A stretch of 39,357 nucleotides of DNA from an uncultured Pelagibacteraceae bacterium (lineage in GTDB: Bacteria > Pseudomonadota > Alphaproteobacteria > Pelagibacterales > Pelagibacteraceae): the NCBI GenBank assembly GCA_902519635.1, contig CABYKW010000003.1, positions 1 to 39,357 on the forward strand. The letters run 5' to 3'. The position numbers were made by a program, and so were the translations under genes. The notes under the pieces are model-generated. The model saw only the letters and a program-made list of their open reading frames with translations, had not been told where the DNA came from and ran no database searches. How positions within the stretch are numbered: position 1 is the stretch's first letter; each line of letters begins with the position of its first letter. Below, in pieces: positions 1 through 8,731 of the stretch.

Positions 1-63
1 AGAGACTTTGTCTGCAATTTTATGTGAGATTAATCTAAGGTGATCTAAAGATTTAATAATCAT
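1..63 (-). CDS. tsaE: Probable TsaE N-terminus, partial
   Basis: An open frame starts with ATG at 63-61 and runs off the left edge, giving 21 residues that begin MIIKSLDHLRLISHKIADKV. This resembles the region just before the Walker A loop of TsaE, the ATPase that helps make the threonylcarbamoyl-adenosine (t6A) modification of tRNA. The P-loop itself lies outside the window. It starts 10 bases after the ahcY stop on the same strand, so it is probably co-transcribed. In rhizobial genomes tsaE lies downstream of ahcY and a sensor kinase, which supports the call. Seen: an open frame and a start codon. Inferred: identity from a short N-terminus and synteny. Confidence 0.55.
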   Translation of the reverse strand, partial: MIIKSLDHLRLISHKIADKVS

Positions 64-73
64 TAGCTACTAT

Positions 74-1363
74 CTAGTAGCGATAAGTATCTGGTTTAAA
101 TGGTCCTGATGGTTTAACGCTAATATAGTCTGCTTGGTCTTTTGACATTTTAGTTAATTTTGCTCCAACTTTTTCTAAATGTAATGTAGCTACTTTTTCA
201 TCTAAGTGTTTTGGTAAAACATAAACTTTCTTTTCATATTTATCAGAGTTATTCCATAATTCAATTTGAGCGATCACCTGATTAGTAAAAGAAGCGCTCA
301 TTACAAAACTTGGATGCCCAGTTGCACAACCTAAATTAACCAGTCTTCCTTCGGCTAATAAAATGATTCTTTTTTTGCTTGGCAATTCTATTTCATGAAC
401 CTGAGGTTTGATCTCATCCCATTTATAATTTTTTAAGGCTTCAACTTGAATTTCATTATCAAAGTGACCTATGTTACATAATATTGCTCTATCTTTCATA
501 TCCCTCATATGATCTGCAGTTACAATATCTTTGTTGCCAGTAGCTGTTACTATAATATCAGCATCTTTAATAGCTTCGTCCATTAATACTACTTCATATC
601 CTTCCATTGCTGCTTGTAGAGCACAAATTGGGTCAGTTTCTGTCACCATAACTCTAGCACCGGCTTGTCTTAAAGATGCTGCGCTTCCTTTTCCAACATC
701 ACCAAATCCAGCAACTATTGCTACTTTACCAGACATCATAACATCAGTTGCTCTTTTTATTCCATCTACTAAACTTTCTCTACAGCCGTAAAGATTATCA
801 AATTTAGATTTAGTAACTGAGTCGTTTACATTGATTGCAGGTATTAAAAGTTCTTTTTTAGCTTCCATTTTCTTTAGTGCTAAAACACCGGTTGTTGTTT
901 CTTCAGAAACACCTTTAACATTCTTGAGTAAATCTTTATGATCTTTATGCATTAAAGCTGTAAGATCTCCACCATCATCTAAAATCAAATTTGGCTTCCA
1001 ATCTTTCTTGCCCTCTATAGTTTGTTTAACACACCACCAATACTCTTCTTCGGTCTCACCTTTCCAAGCAAATACAGGTATACCAGCTTTAGCAATTGCT
1101 GCAGCCGCATGATCTTGTGTAGAAAAAATATTGCAAGATGACCATCTAACTTCCGCTCCTAACTCTACTAAAGTTTCAATTAAAACAGCAGTCTGAATAG
1201 TCATATGTAGACATCCAAGTATTCGTGCTCCTTTTAAAGGTTTTTTGCTTTTGTATTCTTTTCTTAACGCCATTAACCCAGGCATTTCTGTTTCAGCTAG
1301 AGAAATTTCTTTCCTACCAAATTCAGCTTGATTAATATCTTTTACTTTAAAATCTTGAGACAT
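74..1363 (-). CDS. ahcY: S-adenosylhomocysteine hydrolase
   Basis: Cytosolic NAD-dependent enzyme that splits S-adenosylhomocysteine into adenosine and homocysteine, relieving product inhibition of methyltransferases. The 429-residue protein is complete. It carries the NAD-binding loop [10 protein letters not shown] near residue 220, the DDGGD segment near 130, the GHFDNE motif near 300 and the family's C-terminal KPDTYRY. It lacks the roughly 40-residue insertion found in many proteobacterial and eukaryotic versions. It follows chvG by 48 bases and precedes tsaE by 10, so it is the third or fourth gene of a polA-chvI-chvG-ahcY-tsaE run. The 48-base gap holds only a weak hairpin (AACAT/ATGTT), too small for a known SAM or SAH riboswitch. 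Confidence 0.97.
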   Translation of the reverse strand: MSQDFKVKDINQAEFGRKEISLAETEMPGLMALRKEYKSKKPLKGARILGCLHMTIQTAVLIETLVELGAEVRWSSCNIFSTQDHAAAAIAKAGIPVFAWKGETEEEYWWCVKQTIEGKKDWKPNLILDDGGDLTALMHKDHKDLLKNVKGVSEETTTGVLALKKMEAKKELLIPAINVNDSVTKSKFDNLYGCRESLVDGIKRATDVMMSGKVAIVAGFGDVGKGSAASLRQAGARVMVTETDPICALQAAMEGYEVVLMDEAIKDADIIVTATGNKDIVTADHMRDMKDRAILCNIGHFDNEIQVEALKNYKWDEIKPQVHEIELPSKKRIILLAEGRLVNLGCATGHPSFVMSASFTNQVIAQIELWNNSDKYEKKVYVLPKHLDEKVATLHLEKVGAKLTKMSKDQADYISVKPSGPFKPDTYRY

Positions 1364-1411
1364 ATTTTAGAGTTATTTAACAACATAAATCAATGTTATC
1401 AAGAAAGATTG

Positions 1412-2935
1412 CTAAGAAAATTTAGGTAGCAATACTTCAACCTGTGCGCCTCCTTTATTTAGTCTATTTGAGGCAGATATTGTTCCTTCATGTAATTCTA
1501 CAATATTCTTAACGATGTTTAGACCTAAACCAGAGTGTTTTCCAAAGCTTTTTGGTCTATTACTGTAAAATCTTTTAAATATTTTTTGAGGAGAGGTTTC
1601 TGAAAACCCTGGACCTTCATCTTTGATCAATATTACTAAATTATTTGAAGTTTCTTCAACTTCAATTTCGATTTTCTTATTATCGTCACTAAATGAAATA
1701 GAATTATCCAATAAATTAGCTATTACTTGCTCTAATCTGTTTTCAATACCTAAGATATAATGACCGTTTTTTGAAACTATCTTTTTTTTAATACTTATTT
1801 GAATTTTTTTATTTTGATTCTTTAAATCTTGTCTAAAATCATCTGCCACATTAGTAATTATTTCAATTAAATTGACTTTGCTCATTTGCTCTCTAGACCA
1901 AGAAGCTTCGTCTTTAAGCATTTGAGAGTAATCGGTGATTAACCTCTCAATTCTTTCTACGTCATGATTTATAATTGTTAATAATTTTTCACTTTCTTTT
2001 TTTTCAGTAGTTTTATCTAATAACTCCGAAGCACTTTTTAATGAAGCTAGAGGATTTCTAATTTCATGTGCAAGATCGTTAGAAAAAGTTTCTGCTCTGG
2101 TAGTTCTTTTTTGAAGTTCCTTAGTCATTTCATCAATAGATTTTGTTAATTTTCCAATTTCATCTTCTCTAACAAAAAAATTTTTTATATCAATATTTTT
2201 ATTAGACTTTTTTTTAATTGCTTCGCTAAATGTAACTAATAAACCAATCGGTTTTAAAATATATTTATTTAAAAAAAGAGAAAAAATTAAAATTACTAAT
2301 GCTACTGCTAAAACAGTTCTAATTATAAAAGCTTGTCTTTCTTTAACTGCATTGAGAATATCATTGGCTTCTTCTGATACAACTATATAACCTACATCTT
2401 TCTTGTTAAGCTGAATCCTGCTTAGCGTGCTTACAAAAAAATTGTTTTGGATATTTTCTGAAATAGTTATAGGTTCATTTTCATACTTATTTAATATCGT
2501 TTCCTTTATCAAATTTTCATTTTGTTTTTTGATTGATTGTTTTAAATTATCTTTTTCTTTTATTTTTCCGTCTATTGTTTCCTCAATAATAATATCCGAT
2601 CTTGTAAAAACATTTTGGTCTAAATCTAAAATATTAGTATCTCCAATTAGATCTCCATCGATATTATAAAATTGTACTCTATCTAGACTTTGAAACAAAA
2701 AACGCGTTGACAATAAAAAAGTTCTAATATCTTTTGAGTTGAAACTAATATTCAATCTCTGAAGATGATCAACTGTATTGTTAATAATAATATAGTGGTC
2801 AGTTGCTCTTTTTTTAACAAGATTGGGCTGAATAGCCTTAAGATAGATTATTGTGAGAAGTCCTAATATGGAAAAAACGCCTAAATTAAATAATAGAAAT
2901 TTTTTTAATATAGATGCTGATTTTTTTTCTTTCAT
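1412..2935 (-). CDS. chvG: ChvG/ExoS-type sensor histidine kinase
   Basis: Inner-membrane sensor kinase, 507 residues. Order seen: transmembrane helix about 12-33, periplasmic sensor region about 35-203, second helix about 204-226, HAMP-like linker, HisKA domain with the phospho-acceptor His290 in the context DLAHEIRNPLASLK, and HATPase_c with NLLDNSISFS, the DEGPGF G1 box and GLGLNIVKN G2 box. It overlaps the chvI stop as TAATG, so the pair is translationally coupled. ChvG/ChvI in other alphaproteobacteria control envelope and acid-stress responses; ligand and regulon here are unknown. In rhizobia hprK and PTS genes follow; here ahcY follows directly. Confidence 0.87.
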   Translation of the reverse strand: MKEKKSASILKKFLLFNLGVFSILGLLTIIYLKAIQPNLVKKRATDHYIIINNTVDHLQRLNISFNSKDIRTFLLSTRFLFQSLDRVQFYNIDGDLIGDTNILDLDQNVFTRSDIIIEETIDGKIKEKDNLKQSIKKQNENLIKETILNKYENEPITISENIQNNFFVSTLSRIQLNKKDVGYIVVSEEANDILNAVKERQAFIIRTVLAVALVILIFSLFLNKYILKPIGLLVTFSEAIKKKSNKNIDIKNFFVREDEIGKLTKSIDEMTKELQKRTTRAETFSNDLAHEIRNPLASLKSASELLDKTTEKKESEKLLTIINHDVERIERLITDYSQMLKDEASWSREQMSKVNLIEIITNVADDFRQDLKNQNKKIQISIKKKIVSKNGHYILGIENRLEQVIANLLDNSISFSDDNKKIEIEVEETSNNLVILIKDEGPGFSETSPQKIFKRFYSNRPKSFGKHSGLGLNIVKNIVELHEGTISASNRLNKGGAQVEVLLPKFS

Positions 2936-3633
2936 TAACTAACATTCCATCTATACCCACTTCCATATCTAGTTTCAATTGCAGAAAACTTTTCATCAAC
3001 TTTTTTGAATTTTTTTCTTATTCTTTTAACATGACTATCTATAGTTCTGTCTTCAATTTCTGTATTTTCCTTATAAGCAATATCCATTAAATGAGCTCTT
3101 TCTTTTATCACCCCAGGTCTTTTAGCCAATTCTTTAACAATTAAAAATTCTGTAGTTGTTAGTTTATCAGGTAAAGGTTTTCCCCCCCATTCACATTCTA
3201 ATTGAGATGGATCTAATTTTAATTTTCCATGACTTATTATATTTTTATTATCATCGACTACGTTATTTTTTTTTCTTAGTTGAACTCTTATTCTTTCAAT
3301 TAAAACTTTAGTTGAAAATCCTCCAGATTTTTTTACAAAATCGTCTGCACCTAATTTTAAACCTAGCAGTTCATCGACTTCTTCATCTTTTGAAGTTAAA
3401 AAAATAATAGGAATTGATATTTTTTTTCTTAATTTTTTTAATAATTCCTCTCCATCCATTCTTGGCATTTTAATATCCAAGACTGCTAAATCGGGTGGAT
3501 TTCTGGTTAATCCAATTAAAGCTGACTCTCCATCTATATATGTTTGAACTTTAAAACCTTCTCTCTCAAGAGCAATACTTATGCCGGTTAAAATATTTCT
3601 ATCATCATCTACTAATGCAATTGTTTGTGCCAT
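2935..3633 (-). CDS. chvI: ChvI-type OmpR-family response regulator
   Basis: Cytosolic DNA-binding response regulator, 232 residues. The receiver domain (about 4-118) has the acidic pocket DDDR near residue 10, phospho-acceptor Asp53 in AVLDIKMPRMDG and a switch lysine in GADDFVKK. The C-terminal winged helix ends with the recognition region RTIDSHVKRIRKKFK and the beta-hairpin wing RYGSGYRW. It lies 39 bases after the polA stop on the same strand and overlaps chvG by one base, giving a cognate pair. No clear separate promoter is visible in the 39-base gap, so polA read-through or a promoter inside polA is likely. Confidence 0.9.
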   Translation of the reverse strand: MAQTIALVDDDRNILTGISIALEREGFKVQTYIDGESALIGLTRNPPDLAVLDIKMPRMDGEELLKKLRKKISIPIIFLTSKDEEVDELLGLKLGADDFVKKSGGFSTKVLIERIRVQLRKKNNVVDDNKNIISHGKLKLDPSQLECEWGGKPLPDKLTTTEFLIVKELAKRPGVIKERAHLMDIAYKENTEIEDRTIDSHVKRIRKKFKKVDEKFSAIETRYGSGYRWNVS

Positions 3634-3672
3634 ATAATCATTTTCAAGATCTTAATGTCAAAATTTAGGCGT

Positions 3673-6441
3673 CTAATGAGCCTCTCCCCAATTATTACCT
3701 GAATTAATACTCACCTCCAAAGGAATCGAAAACATATGATGATCTGAACTAGAAATCCCAGTCATAGCCTCTTTAATAGTTTTTTTAATTTCATTTTCAT
3801 CTTTTTTTAAACATTCAAATATTAATTCATCATGTATTTGCAGAAGCATTTTAGCTTTATTTTTTTTATCAGCTAGAATCTTATCTATTTTTATCATAGC
3901 AAGTCTTATTACATCAGCAGCCGAACCTTGAATAGGAGCATTAATCGCAGCTCTTTCTTGGAAACTTCTTACACTAAAATTTTTATCATTTATGCCTCGA
4001 AGATGAATTCTTCTACCGAATATATTAGTAACATAACCTTTAGCTCTACATGTTTTGATTGTTGAGTTCATGTATTCCTTTATCTCTGGAAATTTTTTGA
4101 AATAAGAATTTATGAAATCTAGTGCTTCTTGATTAGATACAGATATTTGTTTAGCTAAACCATATTGTGTAATACCATAAATAATTCCAAAATTTATTGC
4201 TTTAGCTTTTCTTCTAAAATCATCAGTAACTTTATTCAATGATAATCCAAAAACTTGGCTAGCAGTTAAAGCATGAATGTCTTGATTGTTTTTAAAAGCC
4301 TTTTTTAACTCTTTAACATCTGCAATATCTGCAAGTATTCTCATTTCTATCTGGTCATAATCAGCAGAAATAAGAATATTATTCTTTTCAGCAATGAAGG
4401 CTTTTCTAATCTCTTTACCATCAATAGTTTTAATGGGTATATTTTGCAAATTTGGATTACTAGAAGCTAGTCGACCTGTATTAGTAGCTGCTAAAAGAAA
4501 TGAAGTATGCACTCTATTAGTTTTATTGCTAATATGATCTTGTAATGCATCGGTATAAGTGCTTTTTAATTTTGATACTTGTCTCCATTCCAGGACCAGA
4601 TTAGGAAATTTATGTCCTGTTATTGCCAAATCCTCTAAAATTTTTGCACTTGTAGCTAAACTCCCTTTTTTGGTTTTCTTCAATTTTGCAATTTTCAAAT
4701 CATTATAAATTACTTCTCCGAGCTGTTTTGGAGAACCAATATTAAATTCTTTTCCTGAGATCGCATAAATGTCTTTTTCTATTTTTTTTAATTTTTCTTC
4801 AAATTTCTTTGATAATTGCTCTAAATAGACCTGATCAACCTTGACTCCATTTATCTCTAATTTTGAAAGAAGTTTAATCATTGGTTTTTCAAATATTTCG
4901 TAAATTTTTTCTAACTTTTCCTTATTAATCCTTTCTAATAAAAGATTGTAAAGCCTTAATGTTACATCTGCATCCTCTGCAGCATATTTGGTTGCTTCTT
5001 CTAAGTTTACCTCTGAAAAATTTTGCTGTTTCTTTCCTATACCAACAACATCTTTGTAAGAAATAGTTTTGTGATTAAGATGCAATTCAGAAAGAGTATC
5101 CATGTTGTGTCTATTATTTCCGGCATCCAGAACATAAGACAATAACATGGTATCTTCTATAGGGTTAATTTCAACACCATGATTTTTTAAAACAATAAAA
5201 TCATACTTAATATTCTGACCAATCTTTTTAATACTTGGGTCTTCGAGCAGAGGTTTAATTTTTTTTAGAACTAATTCTTTATCAAGACTTTTAACATTTT
5301 TATGTCCCACAGGAATATAATAAGCTTTGTTTGGATCATAGCAAAAAGAAACTCCGATTAGTTCTGCTTCTAATGGATTCAGAGATGATGTTTCTGTATC
5401 TATAGAAATAAACGATTTTTTATTTAAAATGTCTATTAATTTATCTAAGTCTTTCTCAGTAAGTATACTTTTGTAAAGATTGACATCAATTTTAGAAACT
5501 GTAGTTTTTTTTACATTAGAAATAGGATTAACTACATTATCTTCTCCATAGAAACTAATTACTTGGCTTAATAATCTATTAAACTCCATATCTCTTAAAA
5601 AATTATAAAGATTATCTTTTTTTATTTCTTTAATCATGAAACTACTCGGATCATCCTTAACTGGAACGTCATCTTTCAAAGTTACTAGCCGCCTACTTAA
5701 CAATGCTTTATCTTTATTAGCCAATAATGTTTCTCGTCTTTTATTTTGAGGTATTTCAGAAGCTTTTTTTAATAATATATCTAGAGTTTTATACTTATTA
5801 ATTAATTCTGCTGCTGTTTTTATCCCTATTCCAGGTACACCTGGAATATTATCTGATGAATCACCTGCTAAAGATTGTACGTCTATAACTTGATTAGGTT
5901 TAACGCCAAATTTTTCCAAAACTTCTTTTTCTCCAATAACCCTACTTTTCATTGGATCATATAATCTAATTTTGTCTGATACTAATTGCATTAAATCTTT
6001 ATCAGAAGAAATTATTGTAACTTTGGCACCTGCTTCTGTAATTTGTTTTGCATAAGTAGCTATAAGATCATCTGCTTCATAGTTAAGAAGTTCTATTGAT
6101 GGTAAATTAAATGCCTTTACTGATTTTCTTATGTATTCAAATTGGGGAATTAAATCATCAGGTGCTTCAGCCCTATTTGCTTTATACTCATTATAAATAT
6201 CATTTCTAAAATTTTTTCTAGCCGAGTCAAAAATAACTGCAAAATGTGTTGGCTTATGAACTGAGTCATCTGATCTTGAATCTTCTAACAATTTAAAAAG
6301 CATAGAACAAAAACCACTTACTGCACCCGTTGGAAGTCCATCACTTTTTCTAGATAAAGGAGGTAAAGCGTAATAAGCACGAAAAATATAACCTGAACCA
6401 TCTATGAGGTAATAATGATCTGTTTTTTTTATAGAACTCAT
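3673..6441 (-). CDS. polA: DNA polymerase I
   Basis: Full-length repair and Okazaki-fragment polymerase, 922 residues. The N-terminal 5'-3' exonuclease/FEN domain includes YLIDGSGYIFRAYYALPPL and the GDSSDNIPGVPGIGIKTA helix-hairpin-helix. The proofreading 3'-5' exonuclease domain appears active, because motif I (DTETSSLNPLEAELIGVSF, near 350) keeps the Asp-x-Glu pair. The polymerase domain has motif A DYDQIEMRILA (near 690), motif B RRKAKAINFGIIYG and motif C QIHDELIFE with His870. Many alphaproteobacterial PolA proteins are somewhat longer, but no domain is missing. It is divergent from the ABC ATPase gene, with 43 AT-only-rich bases between the two starts that must hold both promoters. Confidence 0.97.
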   Translation of the reverse strand: MSSIKKTDHYYLIDGSGYIFRAYYALPPLSRKSDGLPTGAVSGFCSMLFKLLEDSRSDDSVHKPTHFAVIFDSARKNFRNDIYNEYKANRAEAPDDLIPQFEYIRKSVKAFNLPSIELLNYEADDLIATYAKQITEAGAKVTIISSDKDLMQLVSDKIRLYDPMKSRVIGEKEVLEKFGVKPNQVIDVQSLAGDSSDNIPGVPGIGIKTAAELINKYKTLDILLKKASEIPQNKRRETLLANKDKALLSRRLVTLKDDVPVKDDPSSFMIKEIKKDNLYNFLRDMEFNRLLSQVISFYGEDNVVNPISNVKKTTVSKIDVNLYKSILTEKDLDKLIDILNKKSFISIDTETSSLNPLEAELIGVSFCYDPNKAYYIPVGHKNVKSLDKELVLKKIKPLLEDPSIKKIGQNIKYDFIVLKNHGVEINPIEDTMLLSYVLDAGNNRHNMDTLSELHLNHKTISYKDVVGIGKKQQNFSEVNLEEATKYAAEDADVTLRLYNLLLERINKEKLEKIYEIFEKPMIKLLSKLEINGVKVDQVYLEQLSKKFEEKLKKIEKDIYAISGKEFNIGSPKQLGEVIYNDLKIAKLKKTKKGSLATSAKILEDLAITGHKFPNLVLEWRQVSKLKSTYTDALQDHISNKTNRVHTSFLLAATNTGRLASSNPNLQNIPIKTIDGKEIRKAFIAEKNNILISADYDQIEMRILADIADVKELKKAFKNNQDIHALTASQVFGLSLNKVTDDFRRKAKAINFGIIYGITQYGLAKQISVSNQEALDFINSYFKKFPEIKEYMNSTIKTCRAKGYVTNIFGRRIHLRGINDKNFSVRSFQERAAINAPIQGSAADVIRLAMIKIDKILADKKNKAKMLLQIHDELIFECLKKDENEIKKTIKEAMTGISSSDHHMFSIPLEVSINSGNNWGEAH

Positions 6442-6484
6442 ATATATATATTACATTAATTTTTGACCTATATTTAATCAAACT

Positions 6485-7414
6485 ATGAATAAATTTGCTT
6501 TAACTGTTGAAAATCTTACAAAAGTTTACTCGGATTTTAAAAACAAAAAAGAAAATAAAGCGCTCAAAAATTTAAATTTTCAAGTAGATCAAGGAGAAGT
6601 ATTTGGTTTACTTGGGCCTAATGGTGCTGGCAAAACAACATTCCTTAATATCTTAGGAGGAACTGTTTCAAAAACAAAAGGTAAAGTAAATGTTTGGGGA
6701 TTTGATATTGATAAAAACCCTAGGCAAGTAAAAGCTTCGATTGGAATAGTTCCTCAAGAAGTTAATTTGGATGCTTTCTTTACCCCTAAACAATTGCTTA
6801 ATTTACAAGCTGGATTATATGGAGTTAAAAAAGAAGATAGAATTACTGACTTAATTTTAAAAATGGTAGCCTTGGAAAACAAAGCAAGTGCTTATTCTAG
6901 GAGCTTATCAGGCGGCATGAAAAGAAGGTTACTTATTGCAAAAGCAATGGTTCATCAACCTCCCATTCTAATCTTAGATGAACCTACAGCAGGTGTGGAT
7001 GTTGAATTGCGAAATAATCTTTGGAACAATGTTAAAGAATTAAATAAAGAAGGCGTTACAATTATTCTGACTACTCACTATTTATTTGAAGCCCAAGAAA
7101 TGTGTGATCGAATAGCAATTTTAGATAAAGGTAATTTAGTTGCTCTTGATACTACCCAAAAACTTTTAGATAGAATTCAAACCAAAAAAATTAACTTTAA
7201 AGTTAAGAATATTGATAAAAATAAAATATTAAAAATGGAAGGAATTCAATTTAACATAAATTCTAATGAGTCAATTTCGATTACTTATGAAAAAAATTCA
7301 CTTAATTTTGGAGAAATTATCAAATATTTAAGTCAAAATAATATAAAAATACTAGATATTGTCACTGAAGATGGGGATTTAGAGGATGTATTTATACAAC
7401 TAACAAATAAGTAG
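6485..7414 (+). CDS. ABC-2-type transporter ATPase (YadG-like)
   Basis: Cytosolic ATPase subunit of an exporter-type ABC transporter, 309 residues. Walker A GPNGAGKTT is at 44-52, the signature LSGGMKRRL near 140, Walker B ILILDEPTAGVD directly after, and the H-loop histidine in LTTHYLFEAQEMCDR. The sequence after the signature and the roughly 80-residue C-terminal extension are typical of YadG/drug or polysaccharide export ATPases, not of biotin or ECF ATPases. The usual permease (YadH-like) is not next to it: bioY follows after 32 bases. Either the permease is encoded elsewhere or the ATPase has another partner. Substrate unknown. Confidence 0.85.
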   Translation: MNKFALTVENLTKVYSDFKNKKENKALKNLNFQVDQGEVFGLLGPNGAGKTTFLNILGGTVSKTKGKVNVWGFDIDKNPRQVKASIGIVPQEVNLDAFFTPKQLLNLQAGLYGVKKEDRITDLILKMVALENKASAYSRSLSGGMKRRLLIAKAMVHQPPILILDEPTAGVDVELRNNLWNNVKELNKEGVTIILTTHYLFEAQEMCDRIAILDKGNLVALDTTQKLLDRIQTKKINFKVKNIDKNKILKMEGIQFNINSNESISITYEKNSLNFGEIIKYLSQNNIKILDIVTEDGDLEDVFIQLTNK

Positions 7415-7446
7415 ATTTAATTTAAAAAAAAGATAAATATATACTT

Positions 7447-7998
7447 ATGGAACTTGTAAAAAATTTTACGCAATCGAAATTAGTAAAAAACCTGTTTATA
7501 GCTTTGATAGGAACAATACTTCTAGCTATTTCATCAAAAATAAAAATTCCTTTTTATCCTGTGCCTATGACAATGCAGACTTTGGTAGTCCTAATGATTG
7601 GTATAGGTTTTGGATGGAAACTTGGTGTTGCAACTATTACATTATATCTCGTCGAAGGAATTATAGGTTTACCTGTTTTTTCAGGAACTCCAGAAAAAGG
7701 AGTTGGTTTAGTTTATTTTACCGGTCCAACAATGGGTTATTTAATTGGTTTCCTAGTTGCTGCTTTTTTCGCGGGGAAATTTAATTATAAAGATAATTTA
7801 ATTACTAACTTTCTTAAATTAACTTTTGCAACAAGTTTTATTTATATCTTGGGAATGCTCTGGCTTGGAGAATTAATAGGTTGGGATAAACCAATATTTA
7901 AATTAGGCGCTCAACCTTTTTTATTAGCAGAATTATTCAAAATTCTTTTAGCAACCGTTGCTATCAATCAAATTAAAAAAATTAAAAGGATATTTTAA
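7447..7998 (+). CDS. bioY: Biotin transporter BioY
   Basis: Integral membrane substrate-binding (S) component for biotin uptake, 183 residues with about six hydrophobic helices. The family motif region KIPFYPVPMTMQTLVVL near residues 36-52 is intact, followed by a glycine-rich stretch (GLPVFSGTPEKG, FTGPTMGYLIGF). BioY can act alone or with BioM/BioN or a shared ECF module; neither bioM nor bioN is adjacent. The neighbouring ATPase belongs to a different ABC group, so a functional pairing is doubtful. The gene converges on regA, with one base between the stops and no room for a dedicated terminator. Presence suggests biotin acquired from seawater, which is an inference. Confidence 0.92.
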   Translation: MELVKNFTQSKLVKNLFIALIGTILLAISSKIKIPFYPVPMTMQTLVVLMIGIGFGWKLGVATITLYLVEGIIGLPVFSGTPEKGVGLVYFTGPTMGYLIGFLVAAFFAGKFNYKDNLITNFLKLTFATSFIYILGMLWLGELIGWDKPIFKLGAQPFLLAELFKILLATVAINQIKKIKRIF

Positions 7999-7999
7999 A

Positions 8000-8572
8000 T
8001 TATCTTGGAGATCGTTTAGACAGTATTCTCTGTAAAGTTCTTCTATGCATTTTAAGTCTTCTAGCAGTTTCAGAAACATTTCGATTGCACAATTCAAATA
8101 CTCTATGAATATGTTCCCATTTTACTCTATCAGCAGACATAGGATTTTCTGGTGGTGTTGCCTTTGATTCTGGTAAAGCTAATAAAGCTGCTTCAACATC
8201 GTCGGCATCAACAGGTTTAGCGATATAATCTATGGCCCCGGCTTTTACCGCTGCTACTGCAGTAGGTAAATTCCCGTATCCGGTTAACATTACTATCCTG
8301 CAGTCTTTCTTCTTGTCAGACACCTCTTTAACCACATCTAGACCATTCCCATCTTCAAGTCTTAGATCTATTATGGCAAAACTAGGAGGGTTATTTTTAA
8401 CTATCTGAAGCGCTTCAGAGACAGTTTTAGCCTCTTTTGGCATAAAACCTTTCTTTTCCATGGCTCTAGAAAGCCTTCCTCTCAATGGATCGTCATCATC
8501 TAGAATAAGCAGAGACTTGTCCTCAAAATCTGCGAGATTTAGTTGCTTTGGATAATTTTTTTGACCTCTCAT
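8000..8572 (-). CDS. regA: Redox response regulator RegA/ActR/PrrA
   Basis: Two-component response regulator of 190 residues. The receiver domain has the acidic triad LDDDD near 24-28, phospho-acceptor Asp69 (AIIDLRLEDGNGLD) and switch lysine in AIDYIAKP. The short C-terminal Fis-type helix-turn-helix (NVSETARRLKMHRRTLQRILSK) is nearly invariant across RegA/ActR/PrrA proteins. Family members respond to the redox state of the quinone pool through RegB and control respiration and carbon and energy metabolism genes. The partner kinase gene lies 3 kb away on the same strand (11830-13118), with the polyamine operon between, and is frameshifted in this sequence. Confidence 0.92.
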   Translation of the reverse strand: MRGQKNYPKQLNLADFEDKSLLILDDDDPLRGRLSRAMEKKGFMPKEAKTVSEALQIVKNNPPSFAIIDLRLEDGNGLDVVKEVSDKKKDCRIVMLTGYGNLPTAVAAVKAGAIDYIAKPVDADDVEAALLALPESKATPPENPMSADRVKWEHIHRVFELCNRNVSETARRLKMHRRTLQRILSKRSPR

Positions 8573-8588
8573 ATGATGGACATATAGT
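8561..8588 (+). promoter_or_regulatory. Candidate sigma-70 promoter of polyamine operon
   Basis: A -35 like TTGACC at 8561-8566 and a -10 like TATAGT at 8583-8588 are separated by 16 bases. A start near 8595 would give a leader of about 137 bases before the decarboxylase gene. The -35 lies inside the first codons of the divergent regA gene. The -10 touches the candidate regA -10 on the other strand, so the two promoters may exclude each other. Assigned by eye only. Confidence 0.4.
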
Positions 8589-8616
8589 TATTAAGATCAT
8601 TATTACAACAGGCCAA
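8588..8616 (-). promoter_or_regulatory. Candidate promoter of regA
   Basis: On the minus strand, TTGGCC (8616-8611) and TAATAA (8593-8588) are 17 bases apart and would start transcription near 8581, about 10 bases before the regA ATG. The match to consensus is partial. It overlaps the candidate promoter of the divergent polyamine operon. Confidence 0.3.
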
Positions 8617-8636
8617 ATAGTCATTTTTTTCTTTAC

Positions 8637-8657
8637 ATGAAGTTCAAAAGACCTTAA
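8637..8657 (+). CDS. Possible six-codon leader peptide MKFKRP
   Basis: ATG at 8637 opens a frame that reads MKFKRP and stops with TAA at 8655-8657. It lies about 42 bases downstream of the candidate transcription start and 74 bases before the decarboxylase ATG. Its last codons and stop form the left arm of the first hairpin described at 8651-8703. It has no clear Shine-Dalgarno sequence, which weakens the case. The Arg-Pro-stop ending recalls the arrest peptide TnaC. Whether it is translated is unknown. Confidence 0.28.
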   Translation: MKFKRP

Positions 8658-8703
8658 ATGCGATTAAATAAGGTTTTTTTTATTAAAATTTTTTAAAAAC
8701 CTT
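8651..8703 (+). promoter_or_regulatory. Alternative hairpins in polyamine operon leader
   Basis: ACCTTA (8651-8656) can pair with TAAGGT (8669-8674), and this hairpin runs straight into a tract of eight T, like a weak intrinsic terminator. AAGGTTTTT (8670-8678) can instead pair with AAAAACCTT (8695-8703), which would bury the T tract and break the first stem. The two structures share 8670-8674 and so are mutually exclusive, as in attenuators. The rest of the leader to the decarboxylase start holds GAGGGA as a ribosome binding site. I cannot match this to a named riboswitch; an alphaproteobacterial speF leader motif is reported but I could not verify its consensus here. Confidence 0.4.
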
Positions 8704-8731
8704 CTGTGTAAACTAACGAGGGACACATGAA

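Noticed and set aside
531..791. Plus-strand frame opposite ahcY
   Set aside because: It is an antisense shadow of a well-conserved gene with no ribosome binding site or family resemblance. The same applies to the frames opposite chvG, pnp, infB, katG, fabB and coaBC.
1364..1411. SAM or SAH riboswitch in front of ahcY
   Set aside because: The gap is only 48 bases with a 5-bp AT-rich hairpin and none of the conserved cores of the SAM or SAH classes that I know.
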